A DNA stretch of 7,984 nucleotides from JAHFLQ01 sp964432465 (GTDB taxonomy: Bacteria > Patescibacteriota > Minisyncoccia > UBA6257 > WO2-44-18). Location: assembly GCA_964432465.1 (NCBI GenBank), contig CAYSNI010000025.1, positions 1 through 7,984 of the forward strand, in the 5' to 3' direction. Positions 1-5,188 of the stretch are shown one piece after another (the first letter of the stretch is position 1; the number at the start of each line of letters is the position of its first letter). The notes under the pieces were generated by a model. That model worked only from the letters and a program-made list of their open reading frames with translations. It searched no databases and was not told the origin of the DNA. Both the position numbers and the translations under genes were made by a program.

Positions 1-198
1 CCTGACACAGTCTATCAGCTTGTCACCCAAGGAAAGCATGGCGATCAGAAGTTTGTGATTTTGATAGACATGGACGACAGCTCTCTAAGAATGTACCAGT
101 TGGAAGAGCTGCTTTCCGGGAACGACACGTGCTACAAGCTTGCGCGCGATGGTCCAGGGTTCAAGCTTAAGGCGTACGTGCCAGGTACGTTTAAGTAA
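1..198 (+). CDS. C-terminal end of an unidentified protein (5'-truncated by window edge)
   Basis: The first frame is open from the window edge to a TAA at 196-198, giving the last 65 residues of a protein. The visible part includes FVILIDMDDSSLRMYQLEEL and ends in LKAYVPGTFK. It is a mixed alpha/beta-looking tail with alternating hydrophobic and charged residues and no membrane segment. I recognise no family. The reading is supported by the strong intrinsic terminator that starts 8 nt after the stop, which is where a real gene would end. Only two of its codons, ATG at 82-84 and ATG at 100-102, could be internal starts, and neither has a ribosome binding site, so the gene most likely begins upstream of the window. 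Confidence 0.7.
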   Translation, partial: PDTVYQLVTQGKHGDQKFVILIDMDDSSLRMYQLEELLSGNDTCYKLARDGPGFKLKAYVPGTFK

Positions 199-205
199 AG
201 AATCC

Positions 206-236
206 TCCCCCGAAGTAATTCGGGGGATTTTATTTT
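206..236 (+). terminator. Intrinsic terminator of the upstream gene
   Basis: A perfect 9-bp stem, TCCCCCGAA (206-214) with TTCGGGGGA (219-227), closes on a GTAA tetraloop and is followed at once by TTTTATTTT (228-236). This is the classic Rho-independent layout. It separates the unidentified upstream gene from murG. The T-tract lies immediately before the murG -10 element, so terminator and promoter share the same few dozen bases. Confidence 0.93.
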
Positions 237-237
237 A

Positions 238-246
238 TGATATAAT
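238..246 (+). promoter_or_regulatory. Extended -10 promoter of murG, probably leaderless
   Basis: TGATATAAT (TG at 238-239, TATAAT at 241-246) is a consensus extended -10 element. There is no good -35: the expected position falls inside the terminator stem (TTCGGG at 219-224). That is acceptable for the TGn-TATAAT class. The hexamer ends 7 nt before the ATG at 254, so transcription would start at or within a few bases of the start codon, leaving no room for a ribosome binding site. The same element with identical spacing precedes the glycosyltransferase gene at 5196. Confidence 0.72.
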
Positions 247-253
247 TTAGTGA

Positions 254-1390
254 ATGAAGAAGCTGAGAGTTTTGTTTACAGGTGGCGGAACGGGCGGGCA
301 CATCTACCCGATTTTGGCGGTTGCCGCTAAGTTGAGGGAATGGGCGATTCGCAACGGCTTTCAGCCGGATTTTCGTTATTATGGTGAGCCGGGAAATTAC
401 GCCGGCGTGCTTCTCGCGCAAGATATAAAGATTTCAAGGATCGTCACGAGTAAATTGCGCCGTTATTTTTCTTTATTGAATATTTTAGATTTCTTCAAAT
501 TTTTTATTGGAATTTTTCAGGGACTCTGGAAAATCTACTGGTTCATGCCGGACGCGGTCTTTTCCAAGGGCGGTCCCGGCGCGCTTTCAGTAGTGTTCGC
601 CAGCCGGTTTTATCTTGTCCCTTTAGCTATCCATGAATCAGATACGATCCCCGGGTTAACGAATAAAGCCTCGGCGCGTTTTGCCAGTATCGTGGATGTC
701 GCTTTCAATTCTACGATCGCATATTTCGGTAAGACCAAAGCCAAGGTGGCCGCCGTCGGTAACCCCACCCGGCCGGAATTCCTGGTCAGCGTTCCGGAGG
801 ATCAGGCAAAAAAACTTCTCGGATTTGATCCGGAGAAGCCCGTGGTTCTATTTTTGGCCGGTTCACAGGGGTCAAATCGGATGAATGATTTTGTGATTGG
901 TAATCTGGAAGCGCTACTTTTGAAATTTCAGGTAATCCATTCAGTGGGCAAGGAAAAATTCGCCGAGTACAAAGCGCAGTATGATTTTATTACTAAAAAT
1001 TTCTCTCCGGTTTTAACGAAAAGTTATGTTTTTTCGGATTATCTTGATGATGCCAGCCGGGCGATGGATGCCGCGGATCTGATTGTGTCGCGTGGCGGCG
1101 CCGGGGCTCTATTTGAAATAGCGGCCAAGGGTAAGCCGTCAATTATTGTGCCGTTTCCGGAGGCGGCCGGGGATCATCAGAAATCCAACGCCTACGCTTA
1201 TGCCGAAACCGGCGCGGCAATCGTCATTGAACAGGAAAATCTTTTGCCGAGTATTTTTATGACCCAAGCGGAAAAAATTCTTGGTGACGCGGAGATCTGG
1301 CGGAAGATGAGCGGCGCGGCCCGTGATTTTTCTACTCCTGAAGCCGCTACTAAAGTCGCGGCGAATATCTTATCGCTCTGGCAGGTGTAA
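254..1390 (+). CDS. murG: MurG, lipid II-forming GlcNAc transferase
   Basis: This 378-residue GT28-family protein would transfer GlcNAc from UDP-GlcNAc to undecaprenyl-pyrophosphoryl-MurNAc-pentapeptide (lipid I to lipid II) on the inner face of the membrane. The N-terminal Rossmann half opens with the glycine loop GGTGGH (11-16) and has a second glycine loop, FSKGGPGA (103-110), and IHESD (126-130), where many homologues read HEQN. The C-terminal nucleotide-sugar half shows GSQGS (203-207), SRGGAGALFE (279-288) and PFPEAAGDHQKSNA (300-313), which are the donor-site signatures. A hydrophobic and basic stretch at about 73-98 (LLNILDFFKFFIGIFQGLWK) fits membrane association. The length is a little above the usual 350-365. 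The ATG at 254 is the first sensible start and sits 7 nt after a TATAAT. It stands apart from other division and cell-wall genes; gltX follows after 45 nt. Confidence 0.95.
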   Translation: MKKLRVLFTGGGTGGHIYPILAVAAKLREWAIRNGFQPDFRYYGEPGNYAGVLLAQDIKISRIVTSKLRRYFSLLNILDFFKFFIGIFQGLWKIYWFMPDAVFSKGGPGALSVVFASRFYLVPLAIHESDTIPGLTNKASARFASIVDVAFNSTIAYFGKTKAKVAAVGNPTRPEFLVSVPEDQAKKLLGFDPEKPVVLFLAGSQGSNRMNDFVIGNLEALLLKFQVIHSVGKEKFAEYKAQYDFITKNFSPVLTKSYVFSDYLDDASRAMDAADLIVSRGGAGALFEIAAKGKPSIIVPFPEAAGDHQKSNAYAYAETGAAIVIEQENLLPSIFMTQAEKILGDAEIWRKMSGAARDFSTPEAATKVAANILSLWQV

Positions 1391-1399
1391 AAAATATAC

Positions 1400-1428
1400 T
1401 TGAATAATTAACAATTACCTGATAAAAA
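1400..1428 (+). promoter_or_regulatory. Possible promoter of gltX
   Basis: The AT-rich gap between murG and gltX offers two weak candidates. The first is TTGAAT (1400-1405), 17 nt, then TAAAAA (1423-1428), preceded by TG at 1420-1421. Its -10 hexamer ends 7 nt before the ATG at 1436, the same spacing seen at murG and the glycosyltransferase. The second is TATACT (1395-1400), which lacks a convincing -35 and would give a leader of about 30 nt. No terminator follows murG, so read-through from the murG promoter is equally possible. Confidence 0.35.
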
Positions 1429-1435
1429 ATGACAG

Positions 1436-2860
1436 ATGACCAAGCCCCTTTCAGAAGTTCGCACGCGCATCGCTCCGTCACCCACGGGTTATTTACATAT
1501 AGGTACGGCACGTACCGCGCTTTTTAGCTGGCTGTTTGCCAAAAAACACGGCGGCAAATTTATTTTACGCATTGAGGATACCGATCTTGAACGATCAGAG
1601 AAGAAATTTGAGGAGAGTATTATACAAGGATTGAAGTGGCTTGGGCTTGATTGGGACGAAGGGCCAGTTCGCCAGACCGACCGGCTGGATGTGTATGAGG
1701 GGTATCTAAAGCAGTTACTTGGGATTGGGAAGGCGTATTTTTGCTTTTGTACCAAAGAAGAGTTAGACACGGAGCGGGAAAGAATGATGAAAGAGGGTAT
1801 CGCGCCGAGATACAACGGGAAGTGCTCGAAACTTTCACCGGAAGAGGCCCAGCAGAGAAAAGAATTGCAGGTGCCGGCGGTGATTCGTTTCCGGATTCCG
1901 GAGGTGAGGGTGAGTTTCAAAGATATTATCCGCGGCGATGTGTCCTTCGATGGCGCGTTAATTGGCGATATCGTGATCGCGAAGGACGTGCGGTCGCCAC
2001 TCTATAATTTTGCGGTAGTAGTGGATGACGCCGATATGAGAATCTCGCACGTGATCCGCGGTGAGGAGCATTTGGCTAATACGCCGAGGCAGATTTTTAT
2101 CCAAGAGGCACTCGGTTTTCCGCGACCACAATACGCGCATTTACCGCTGATTCTGAACGCGGACCGCAGTAAGATGTCCAAGCGTTTTTCCGCGACTGCG
2201 ATTCAGGAATATCAGGATCAGGGATATTTGCCGGCAGCGTTAATTAATTTCATTGCGCTACTTGGCTGGCACCCTAAGGATGATCGTGAACTTTTTTTCG
2301 ATCGGAAAGACTTAGTGGAAGCATTTGATTTGGAGCGAGCGCAAAAAGCCGGCGCGATTTTTAATTTAGAAAAATTGGACTGGCTGAACGCGCAGTATAT
2401 TAAGAAATCCGATCTGAAAGATCTTGCTAAGCTTCTCAATCTTGAGCCAACTCAGTTCAATCTAGATGTAATTGATGGGACTCGAGAAAGAATTAAAAAA
2501 TTAAGTGAGTTTGAAGAACTGGTCAGCTTTTTCTTTGAGCTTCCTGATTACGAGGCAAAAATTCTCATTTGGAAAAATTCTACCAAAAAAGCGGCGCTCG
2601 ATAATCTTTATGAACTAGAGAAGATGCTTAAAAAAGCGCCGGAAGAGAAGATTAATTTTAAGAAATTCGTGCAGGAAGTTGTAACAGAGCTAACCATTAA
2701 AAAAGGGAATGGGGAGATTTTTTGGCCTTTGCGGGTCGCTATTTCCGGACTGGCGGCTTCTCCTGACCCGTTCTCGATCCTAGACACTTTAGGCCGAAAT
2801 GAATCGCTCCGGAGAGTTCAAATTGCGATTGATAAACTCACGCATTATGAGGAAGATTAG
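1436..2860 (+). CDS. gltX: Glutamyl-tRNA synthetase
   Basis: This 474-residue class I aminoacyl-tRNA synthetase charges tRNA(Glu) with glutamate. The Rossmann active site carries APSPTGYLHIGTART, with the HIGH-type motif HIGT at 21-24. The second signature is KMSKR at 246-250. The insertion between them has a complete zinc-binding pattern: C103-x-C105, then Y126-x3-C130, with the same spacing as the zinc site of E. coli GluRS. R/EDTD (46-50) and RGEEHLANTPRQ (208-219) are further family hallmarks. The C-terminal helical anticodon-binding part (about 330-474) is complete, so the length is normal. Whether it is discriminating, or also charges tRNA(Gln) for GatCAB, cannot be read from this window. 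The start at 1436 has no Shine-Dalgarno; an out-of-frame ATG lies 7 nt upstream. The last 14 nt overlap the next gene. Confidence 0.97.
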   Translation: MTKPLSEVRTRIAPSPTGYLHIGTARTALFSWLFAKKHGGKFILRIEDTDLERSEKKFEESIIQGLKWLGLDWDEGPVRQTDRLDVYEGYLKQLLGIGKAYFCFCTKEELDTERERMMKEGIAPRYNGKCSKLSPEEAQQRKELQVPAVIRFRIPEVRVSFKDIIRGDVSFDGALIGDIVIAKDVRSPLYNFAVVVDDADMRISHVIRGEEHLANTPRQIFIQEALGFPRPQYAHLPLILNADRSKMSKRFSATAIQEYQDQGYLPAALINFIALLGWHPKDDRELFFDRKDLVEAFDLERAQKAGAIFNLEKLDWLNAQYIKKSDLKDLAKLLNLEPTQFNLDVIDGTRERIKKLSEFEELVSFFFELPDYEAKILIWKNSTKKAALDNLYELEKMLKKAPEEKINFKKFVQEVVTELTIKKGNGEIFWPLRVAISGLAASPDPFSILDTLGRNESLRRVQIAIDKLTHYEED

Positions 2861-4115
2861 CTACCTTATTTCTTTCTTCGTGTTTTTAGCGGTATTGGCT
2901 ATGCCACATTCCGGACTCGCGCTAACCGAAGAAGAATTAAAACAAGCAATTCAGGTAAAAATTAAGGCGCAACAGGAGATTAATGCCCAGCTTCTAGAAA
3001 CGGAAAAGAAACTTTCCGCCACGCAGGACCAGAAAAATTCTCTGAGTAAAGAAATTAAAAAAATTGATTATACGATTAGTCAACTTAATTTAAATATCAA
3101 ATCTAGCCAGATAAACACCGAAAAATTAAATTTAGAACTACAGGGACTGCAACTAGAGATTAATCAAATTAACGGAGCGATTGGCACAAAAAAGCTGGCG
3201 GTTATCGAACTTTTGCGAGAGCTTTATCAGAAAGATCGGCAAGGATTATTGGCGTTGATATTAAGGAATAAAAGTCTGGCCTCAAGTTTTCAGGAAGGGC
3301 AGAATATCACCAGTTTGAACAACGGCCTGTCGCTGGAATTACAGGGGCTGCGAGATTTAAATGAAAAGCTTAGCTCAAAATTATCTGGCACGGTGAGTAA
3401 GAAAAAATCGGTGGATCGAGAAGCAGAATCGATGAAAAGCCGAAAGGTGATCGTCGCCGAGCAGAAGAACGAGCAGCAGACTTTGTTAGCGCAGACAAAA
3501 AATCAGGAAAAAATTTACCAGGAACAGCTGACAGAGTTGGAAAAGAAGCAAGATGAGATCAGCGGTGACATAGATAAAATTGAAGAAGATCTTCGGAAGA
3601 ATTTTAATTCATCGCTTTTGCCGGTAAAGCGTCCGGGAATGTTTGCCTGGCCGGTGGAGAAGCCGATGATTACTCAGAATTACGGCGAGGTAACGCGATA
3701 CCGAGGGAGGCTTCTTTACAATGGGAAGCCGCACAATGGCACAGACTTTGGATTGCCGATCGGTTCATCAGTGATGGCAGTTGATGACGGTATTGTCACT
3801 GCGGTCGGGAATAATGGTAAATATCAGTATGGAAAGTATGTTCTGGTGCACCATGACAACAACTTGGCGACGCTTTATGCGCATCTTTCGAAAAACGATA
3901 TTGTTAGAGTCGGTGATAGGGTTAGCAGAGGACAGGTCATCGGTCGAAGTGGCAACACCGGATATTCAACGGGCGCGCACCTTCATCTGGGTCTTTATTG
4001 GGATGATCCGAGCCTCGGCAGAGGGGTTCAGCTTCAGTATGTATCCAACTGCAACTGTGGCTTAGTGCCAATCGGGATCGTAGTTGATCCTAAGGACTAT
4101 CTCCCTAGTTACTAA
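2847..4115 (+). CDS. Secreted coiled-coil M23 (LytM-type) peptidoglycan endopeptidase
   Basis: I chose the ATG at 2847 (422 residues) over 2799. It places a textbook signal peptide at the N-terminus: basic MRK, a hydrophobic core to about residue 20, then SGLA before a likely cut near residue 25. It also leaves only a 14-nt overlap with gltX. Residues about 28-250 are rich in K, E, Q and L with heptad-like spacing and should form long coiled coils, as in EnvC-like proteins. From about 265 comes the M23 domain: HNGTD (H296, D300), LYAH (H346) and GAHLHLG (H378, H380). All zinc and catalytic positions are present, so unlike degenerate EnvC it should cleave peptide cross-links itself. C402 and C404 lie near the C-terminus. 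The likely role is extracytoplasmic wall remodelling or daughter-cell separation. It has no SD, so translation is probably coupled to gltX. Confidence 0.9.
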   Translation: MRKISYLISFFVFLAVLAMPHSGLALTEEELKQAIQVKIKAQQEINAQLLETEKKLSATQDQKNSLSKEIKKIDYTISQLNLNIKSSQINTEKLNLELQGLQLEINQINGAIGTKKLAVIELLRELYQKDRQGLLALILRNKSLASSFQEGQNITSLNNGLSLELQGLRDLNEKLSSKLSGTVSKKKSVDREAESMKSRKVIVAEQKNEQQTLLAQTKNQEKIYQEQLTELEKKQDEISGDIDKIEEDLRKNFNSSLLPVKRPGMFAWPVEKPMITQNYGEVTRYRGRLLYNGKPHNGTDFGLPIGSSVMAVDDGIVTAVGNNGKYQYGKYVLVHHDNNLATLYAHLSKNDIVRVGDRVSRGQVIGRSGNTGYSTGAHLHLGLYWDDPSLGRGVQLQYVSNCNCGLVPIGIVVDPKDYLPSY

Positions 4116-4132
4116 AAAGGTAAACTTACATC

Positions 4133-4432
4133 ATGAGGAAATTAACCCTACCGATTCTAGTTGTGCTAGGTGTTTTCCTGCTATTCGAGCAAAGCTATGC
4201 CGCTGTACCGCTCCTCCGGGATTTTTTTGGAGCAATTCCCGCGCCGGTAGCTGGTTTTTTTCACAAGCTTCAGGAGTTTAACTTCGGTGCCAATCTAGAT
4301 TTTTCCGGTGGCAGTATTCTTGATATCATCTGGTCCGTGACGCTGGGGTTTATCAAGGGAGTAGGGAGTATTTTCGTCTGGATGTTCCGAGTAATCGCGA
4401 GCGGTCTTGAGTACTTGATCTTTAGCCCGTAA
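4133..4432 (+). CDS. Small membrane or exported protein of unknown function
   Basis: A 99-residue protein begins MRKLTLPILVVLGVFLLF, a basic N-terminus plus hydrophobic core, followed by EQSYAA, which resembles a signal peptidase site after residue 23. It could also stay as an N-terminal anchor. A second long hydrophobic region spans about residues 61-97 (with WSVTLGFIKGVGSIFVWMF) and could be one or two membrane passes or an amphipathic hairpin. It has no cysteines and few charges. The gene starts 17 nt after the M23 peptidase stop, so the two are very likely co-transcribed and may act in the same envelope process. AAAAAGG at 4114-4120 is the only SD-like stretch near a start in this half of the window, but its 12-nt spacing is long. 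I recognise no family. Confidence 0.75.
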   Translation: MRKLTLPILVVLGVFLLFEQSYAAVPLLRDFFGAIPAPVAGFFHKLQEFNFGANLDFSGGSILDIIWSVTLGFIKGVGSIFVWMFRVIASGLEYLIFSP

Positions 4433-4469
4433 AAGACGTAGCGTTTAGCGCTTTACGTCTTTTACGGGC
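4425..4469 (+). other. Long perfect hairpin overlapping the stop codon, without U-tract
   Basis: GCCCGTAAAAGACGTA (4425-4440) is exactly complementary to TACGTCTTTTACGGGC (4454-4469), a 16-bp stem. It can be extended by GCG/CGC (4441-4443 with 4449-4451) around a TTTAG loop. The stop codon of the small membrane protein (4430-4432) lies inside the 5' arm. The next bases are CTTGACAAAA rather than a run of T, so this is not a canonical Rho-independent terminator. It may protect the 3' end of the mRNA or insulate the adjacent ncRNA promoter, whose -35 box starts 2 nt later. Confidence 0.8.
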
Positions 4470-4470
4470 C

Positions 4471-4499
4471 TTGACAAAATATGTTAAGTACGCTACAAT
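4471..4499 (+). promoter_or_regulatory. Consensus sigma70 promoter of the structured RNA
   Basis: TTGACA (4471-4476), a 17-nt spacer, then TACAAT (4494-4499) is an almost perfect housekeeping promoter and the strongest in the window. The predicted start lies near 4505-4507, exactly where the first helix of the RNA begins (CCGA at 4507). No start codon with an extended reading frame follows, which fits a highly expressed non-coding RNA. Confidence 0.88.
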
Positions 4500-4505
4500 G
4501 GCCAG

Positions 4506-4967
4506 ACCGAAGCTGAGAGTGAAAGGTCGACTCTTGAACAAGCGCTCTTTGACTCTTAGCTCGGAAATTTGCACATTAAGTAAATCCGTTTCGGTCGCTC
4601 CGAAGCGGCAGGTTTGAAGAAGGATTCGGCCCGCAGTGGCACAGCTGGTGGTCCCAGGCGAGTAGCTTGGGAGTTTCGCCACCGGCAGGATGGGAGCGTG
4701 CGCACGCTGACCATCTCGAATTCTTCCGGGGCTTGCCGGTACCATTATGGTACCGGCGCCTGATCCGAAGCCTGTAGCGACGGCTACAGGAAACATCGGA
4801 TAAAGCCCAATTCAGTCCTGGGAGGCTCGCGGTCGCATTTGCGACTGCTCGTGAAGAGTTCGTGCGTAGTCGCCTAGCGACTACGGAACCTCTGAGCTTC
4901 TCAAGTTTTTTACCCCCCGTCTGCTGGTGCCTTTGTGCCCATTGAATATAGCAGACGGGGGCTTTTT
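4506..4967 (+). ncRNA. Unidentified highly structured RNA, about 460 nt
   Basis: Promoter, dense nested pairing and terminator define an RNA gene of unrecognised family. Helices found by hand, in order: 4507-4520 with 4552-4564 (13 bp, one bulge, one G-U); hairpin 4586-4594/4600-4608 (9 bp); a long-range helix 4616-4621 and 4625-4628 with 4717-4726, enclosing GTGGC/GCCAC (4636-4640/4678-4682), hairpin 4652-4659/4665-4672 (8 bp) and hairpin 4689-4693, 4695-4699 with 4704-4708, 4711-4715; helix 4729-4734/4803-4808 enclosing hairpin 4735-4743/4749-4757 (9 bp) and hairpin 4764-4768, 4771-4778 with 4783-4790, 4796-4800; hairpin 4829-4836/4841-4848; hairpin 4865-4873/4877-4885 extended by GAG-TTC/GAA-CTC. 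A 5'-3' closing pairing, 4509-4519 with 4890-4900, competes with the first helix. I see no hallmark sequences of RNase P RNA, tmRNA, SRP or 6S RNA, though a divergent member cannot be excluded. Confidence 0.8.
4914..4967 (+). terminator. Intrinsic terminator of the structured RNA
   Basis: CCCCCGTCTGCT (4914-4925) pairs perfectly with AGCAGACGGGGG (4950-4961), a 12-bp stem, followed by CTTTTTATTT (T-run 4963-4967). The loop is unusually long for a terminator (24 nt, 4926-4949). The opposite strand has no T-run at the expected place, so the element works for + strand transcription, in agreement with the promoter at 4471. Confidence 0.92.
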
Positions 4968-4973
4968 ATTTGC

Positions 4974-5012
4974 CAATTTTCCCCAAGAGCGAAGCGTTTG
5001 GCTGGAAAATTG
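4974..5012. repeat. Inverted repeat / hairpin behind the ncRNA terminator
   Basis: CAATTTTCCCCAA (4974-4986) pairs with TTGG (4998-5001) and GGAAAATTG (5004-5012), with CT bulged out at 5002-5003, giving 13 bp around an 11-nt loop. No T-run follows on either strand, so it is not a clean terminator. It lies 7 nt after the T-run of the real terminator. Confidence 0.7.
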
Positions 5013-5016
5013 AGCA

Positions 5017-5161
5017 CCCCGTTAATTTGCCGCAAAGGCTTGACTTAAGGAAATCAGAGCCCTGCCTGCCGGCAGGCAGGCCTGCCTGCCGGCAGGCAGG
5101 CGAAGGCGTTGCTGCTCGCAGAGACTGTTATAAAGAAGATAAGACGGCAAATTGGGCGGGG
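5017..5161. repeat. Long-range inverted repeat, MITE-like unit
   Basis: CCCCGTTAATTTGCCG (5017-5032) is complementary to CGGCAAATTGGGCGGGG (5145-5161): 9 bp (AATTTGCCG with CGGCAAATT) and 5 bp (CCCCG with CGGGG), joined by TT opposite GGG, where two G-T pairs are possible. The 145-bp unit carries the tandem palindromes in its middle and no protein gene. The shape resembles a small non-autonomous element, but I see no clear target-site duplication at its edges. Confidence 0.55.
5061..5100. repeat. Two tandem copies of a 20-bp perfect palindrome
   Basis: CCTGCCTGCCGGCAGGCAGG at 5061-5080 is its own reverse complement and is repeated without spacer at 5081-5100, so the whole 40 bp is also palindromic. 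As RNA or single-stranded DNA it would form very stable GC-only hairpins. Palindromes of this CTGCC/GGCAG type are, to my knowledge, abundant between (and sometimes within) genes of Parcubacteria-like genomes, where they translate as strings such as LPAG and CRQAG. That makes it a likely genome-wide REP-like repeat. Confidence 0.9.
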
Positions 5162-5179
5162 TCACGTGGCTATTGGAAA

Positions 5180-5188
5180 TGATATAAT
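5180..5188 (+). promoter_or_regulatory. Extended -10 promoter of the glycosyltransferase gene, probably leaderless
   Basis: TGATATAAT (TG at 5180-5181, TATAAT at 5183-5188) matches the extended -10 consensus and ends 7 nt before the ATG at 5196. Element and spacing are identical to those upstream of murG, and the surrounding bases also agree (ATGATATAAT, then nnAGTnAATG). No -35 is evident at 17 nt. A CACGTG palindrome at 5163-5168 covers the -30 region and could be an operator, but nothing further supports that. Confidence 0.75.

Noticed and set aside
1429..1431. ATG at 1429 as the gltX start
   Set aside because: It is in a different reading frame and hits a stop after about 30 codons; the in-frame ATG at 1436 gives the standard N-terminus.
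1489..1920. 143-codon minus-strand open frame within gltX
   Set aside because: It is a shadow of the gltX coding strand, with Ser/Arg-rich composition and no signals; gltX in the + frame has all synthetase motifs.
2799..2846. Upstream ATG (2799) as start of the M23 peptidase
   Set aside because: It would add 16 charged residues before an evident signal peptide and overlap gltX by 62 nt; the ATG at 2847 is far more plausible.
4422..4796. 124-codon minus-strand open frame over the ncRNA
   Set aside because: It runs antisense through the ncRNA promoter and many of its helices, has no recognisable protein features, and the regulatory signals here point to the + strand.
4747..4803. 18-codon ORF (ATG at 4747) inside the ncRNA as a tmRNA-like tag
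   Set aside because: The ATG sits in a stem-loop, the frame runs through two strong hairpins, the peptide is not a hydrophobic degradation tag, and no tRNA-like end exists.
4506..4967. Assignment of the ncRNA as RNase P RNA or tmRNA
   Set aside because: Length and 5'-3' closure would suit RNase P, but I cannot find its universally conserved core sequences; tmRNA would need a tRNA-like domain and a CCA end, which are absent.
5061..5100. CRISPR array
   Set aside because: The two repeats are directly adjacent palindromes with no spacers between them, and no cas genes are present.
4970..5182. 70-codon + strand open frame across the palindromic spacer
   Set aside because: It starts in the terminator T-run region, has no promoter or SD, and owes its openness to the stop-free GC palindromes, which give low-complexity PACRQAG-like residues.
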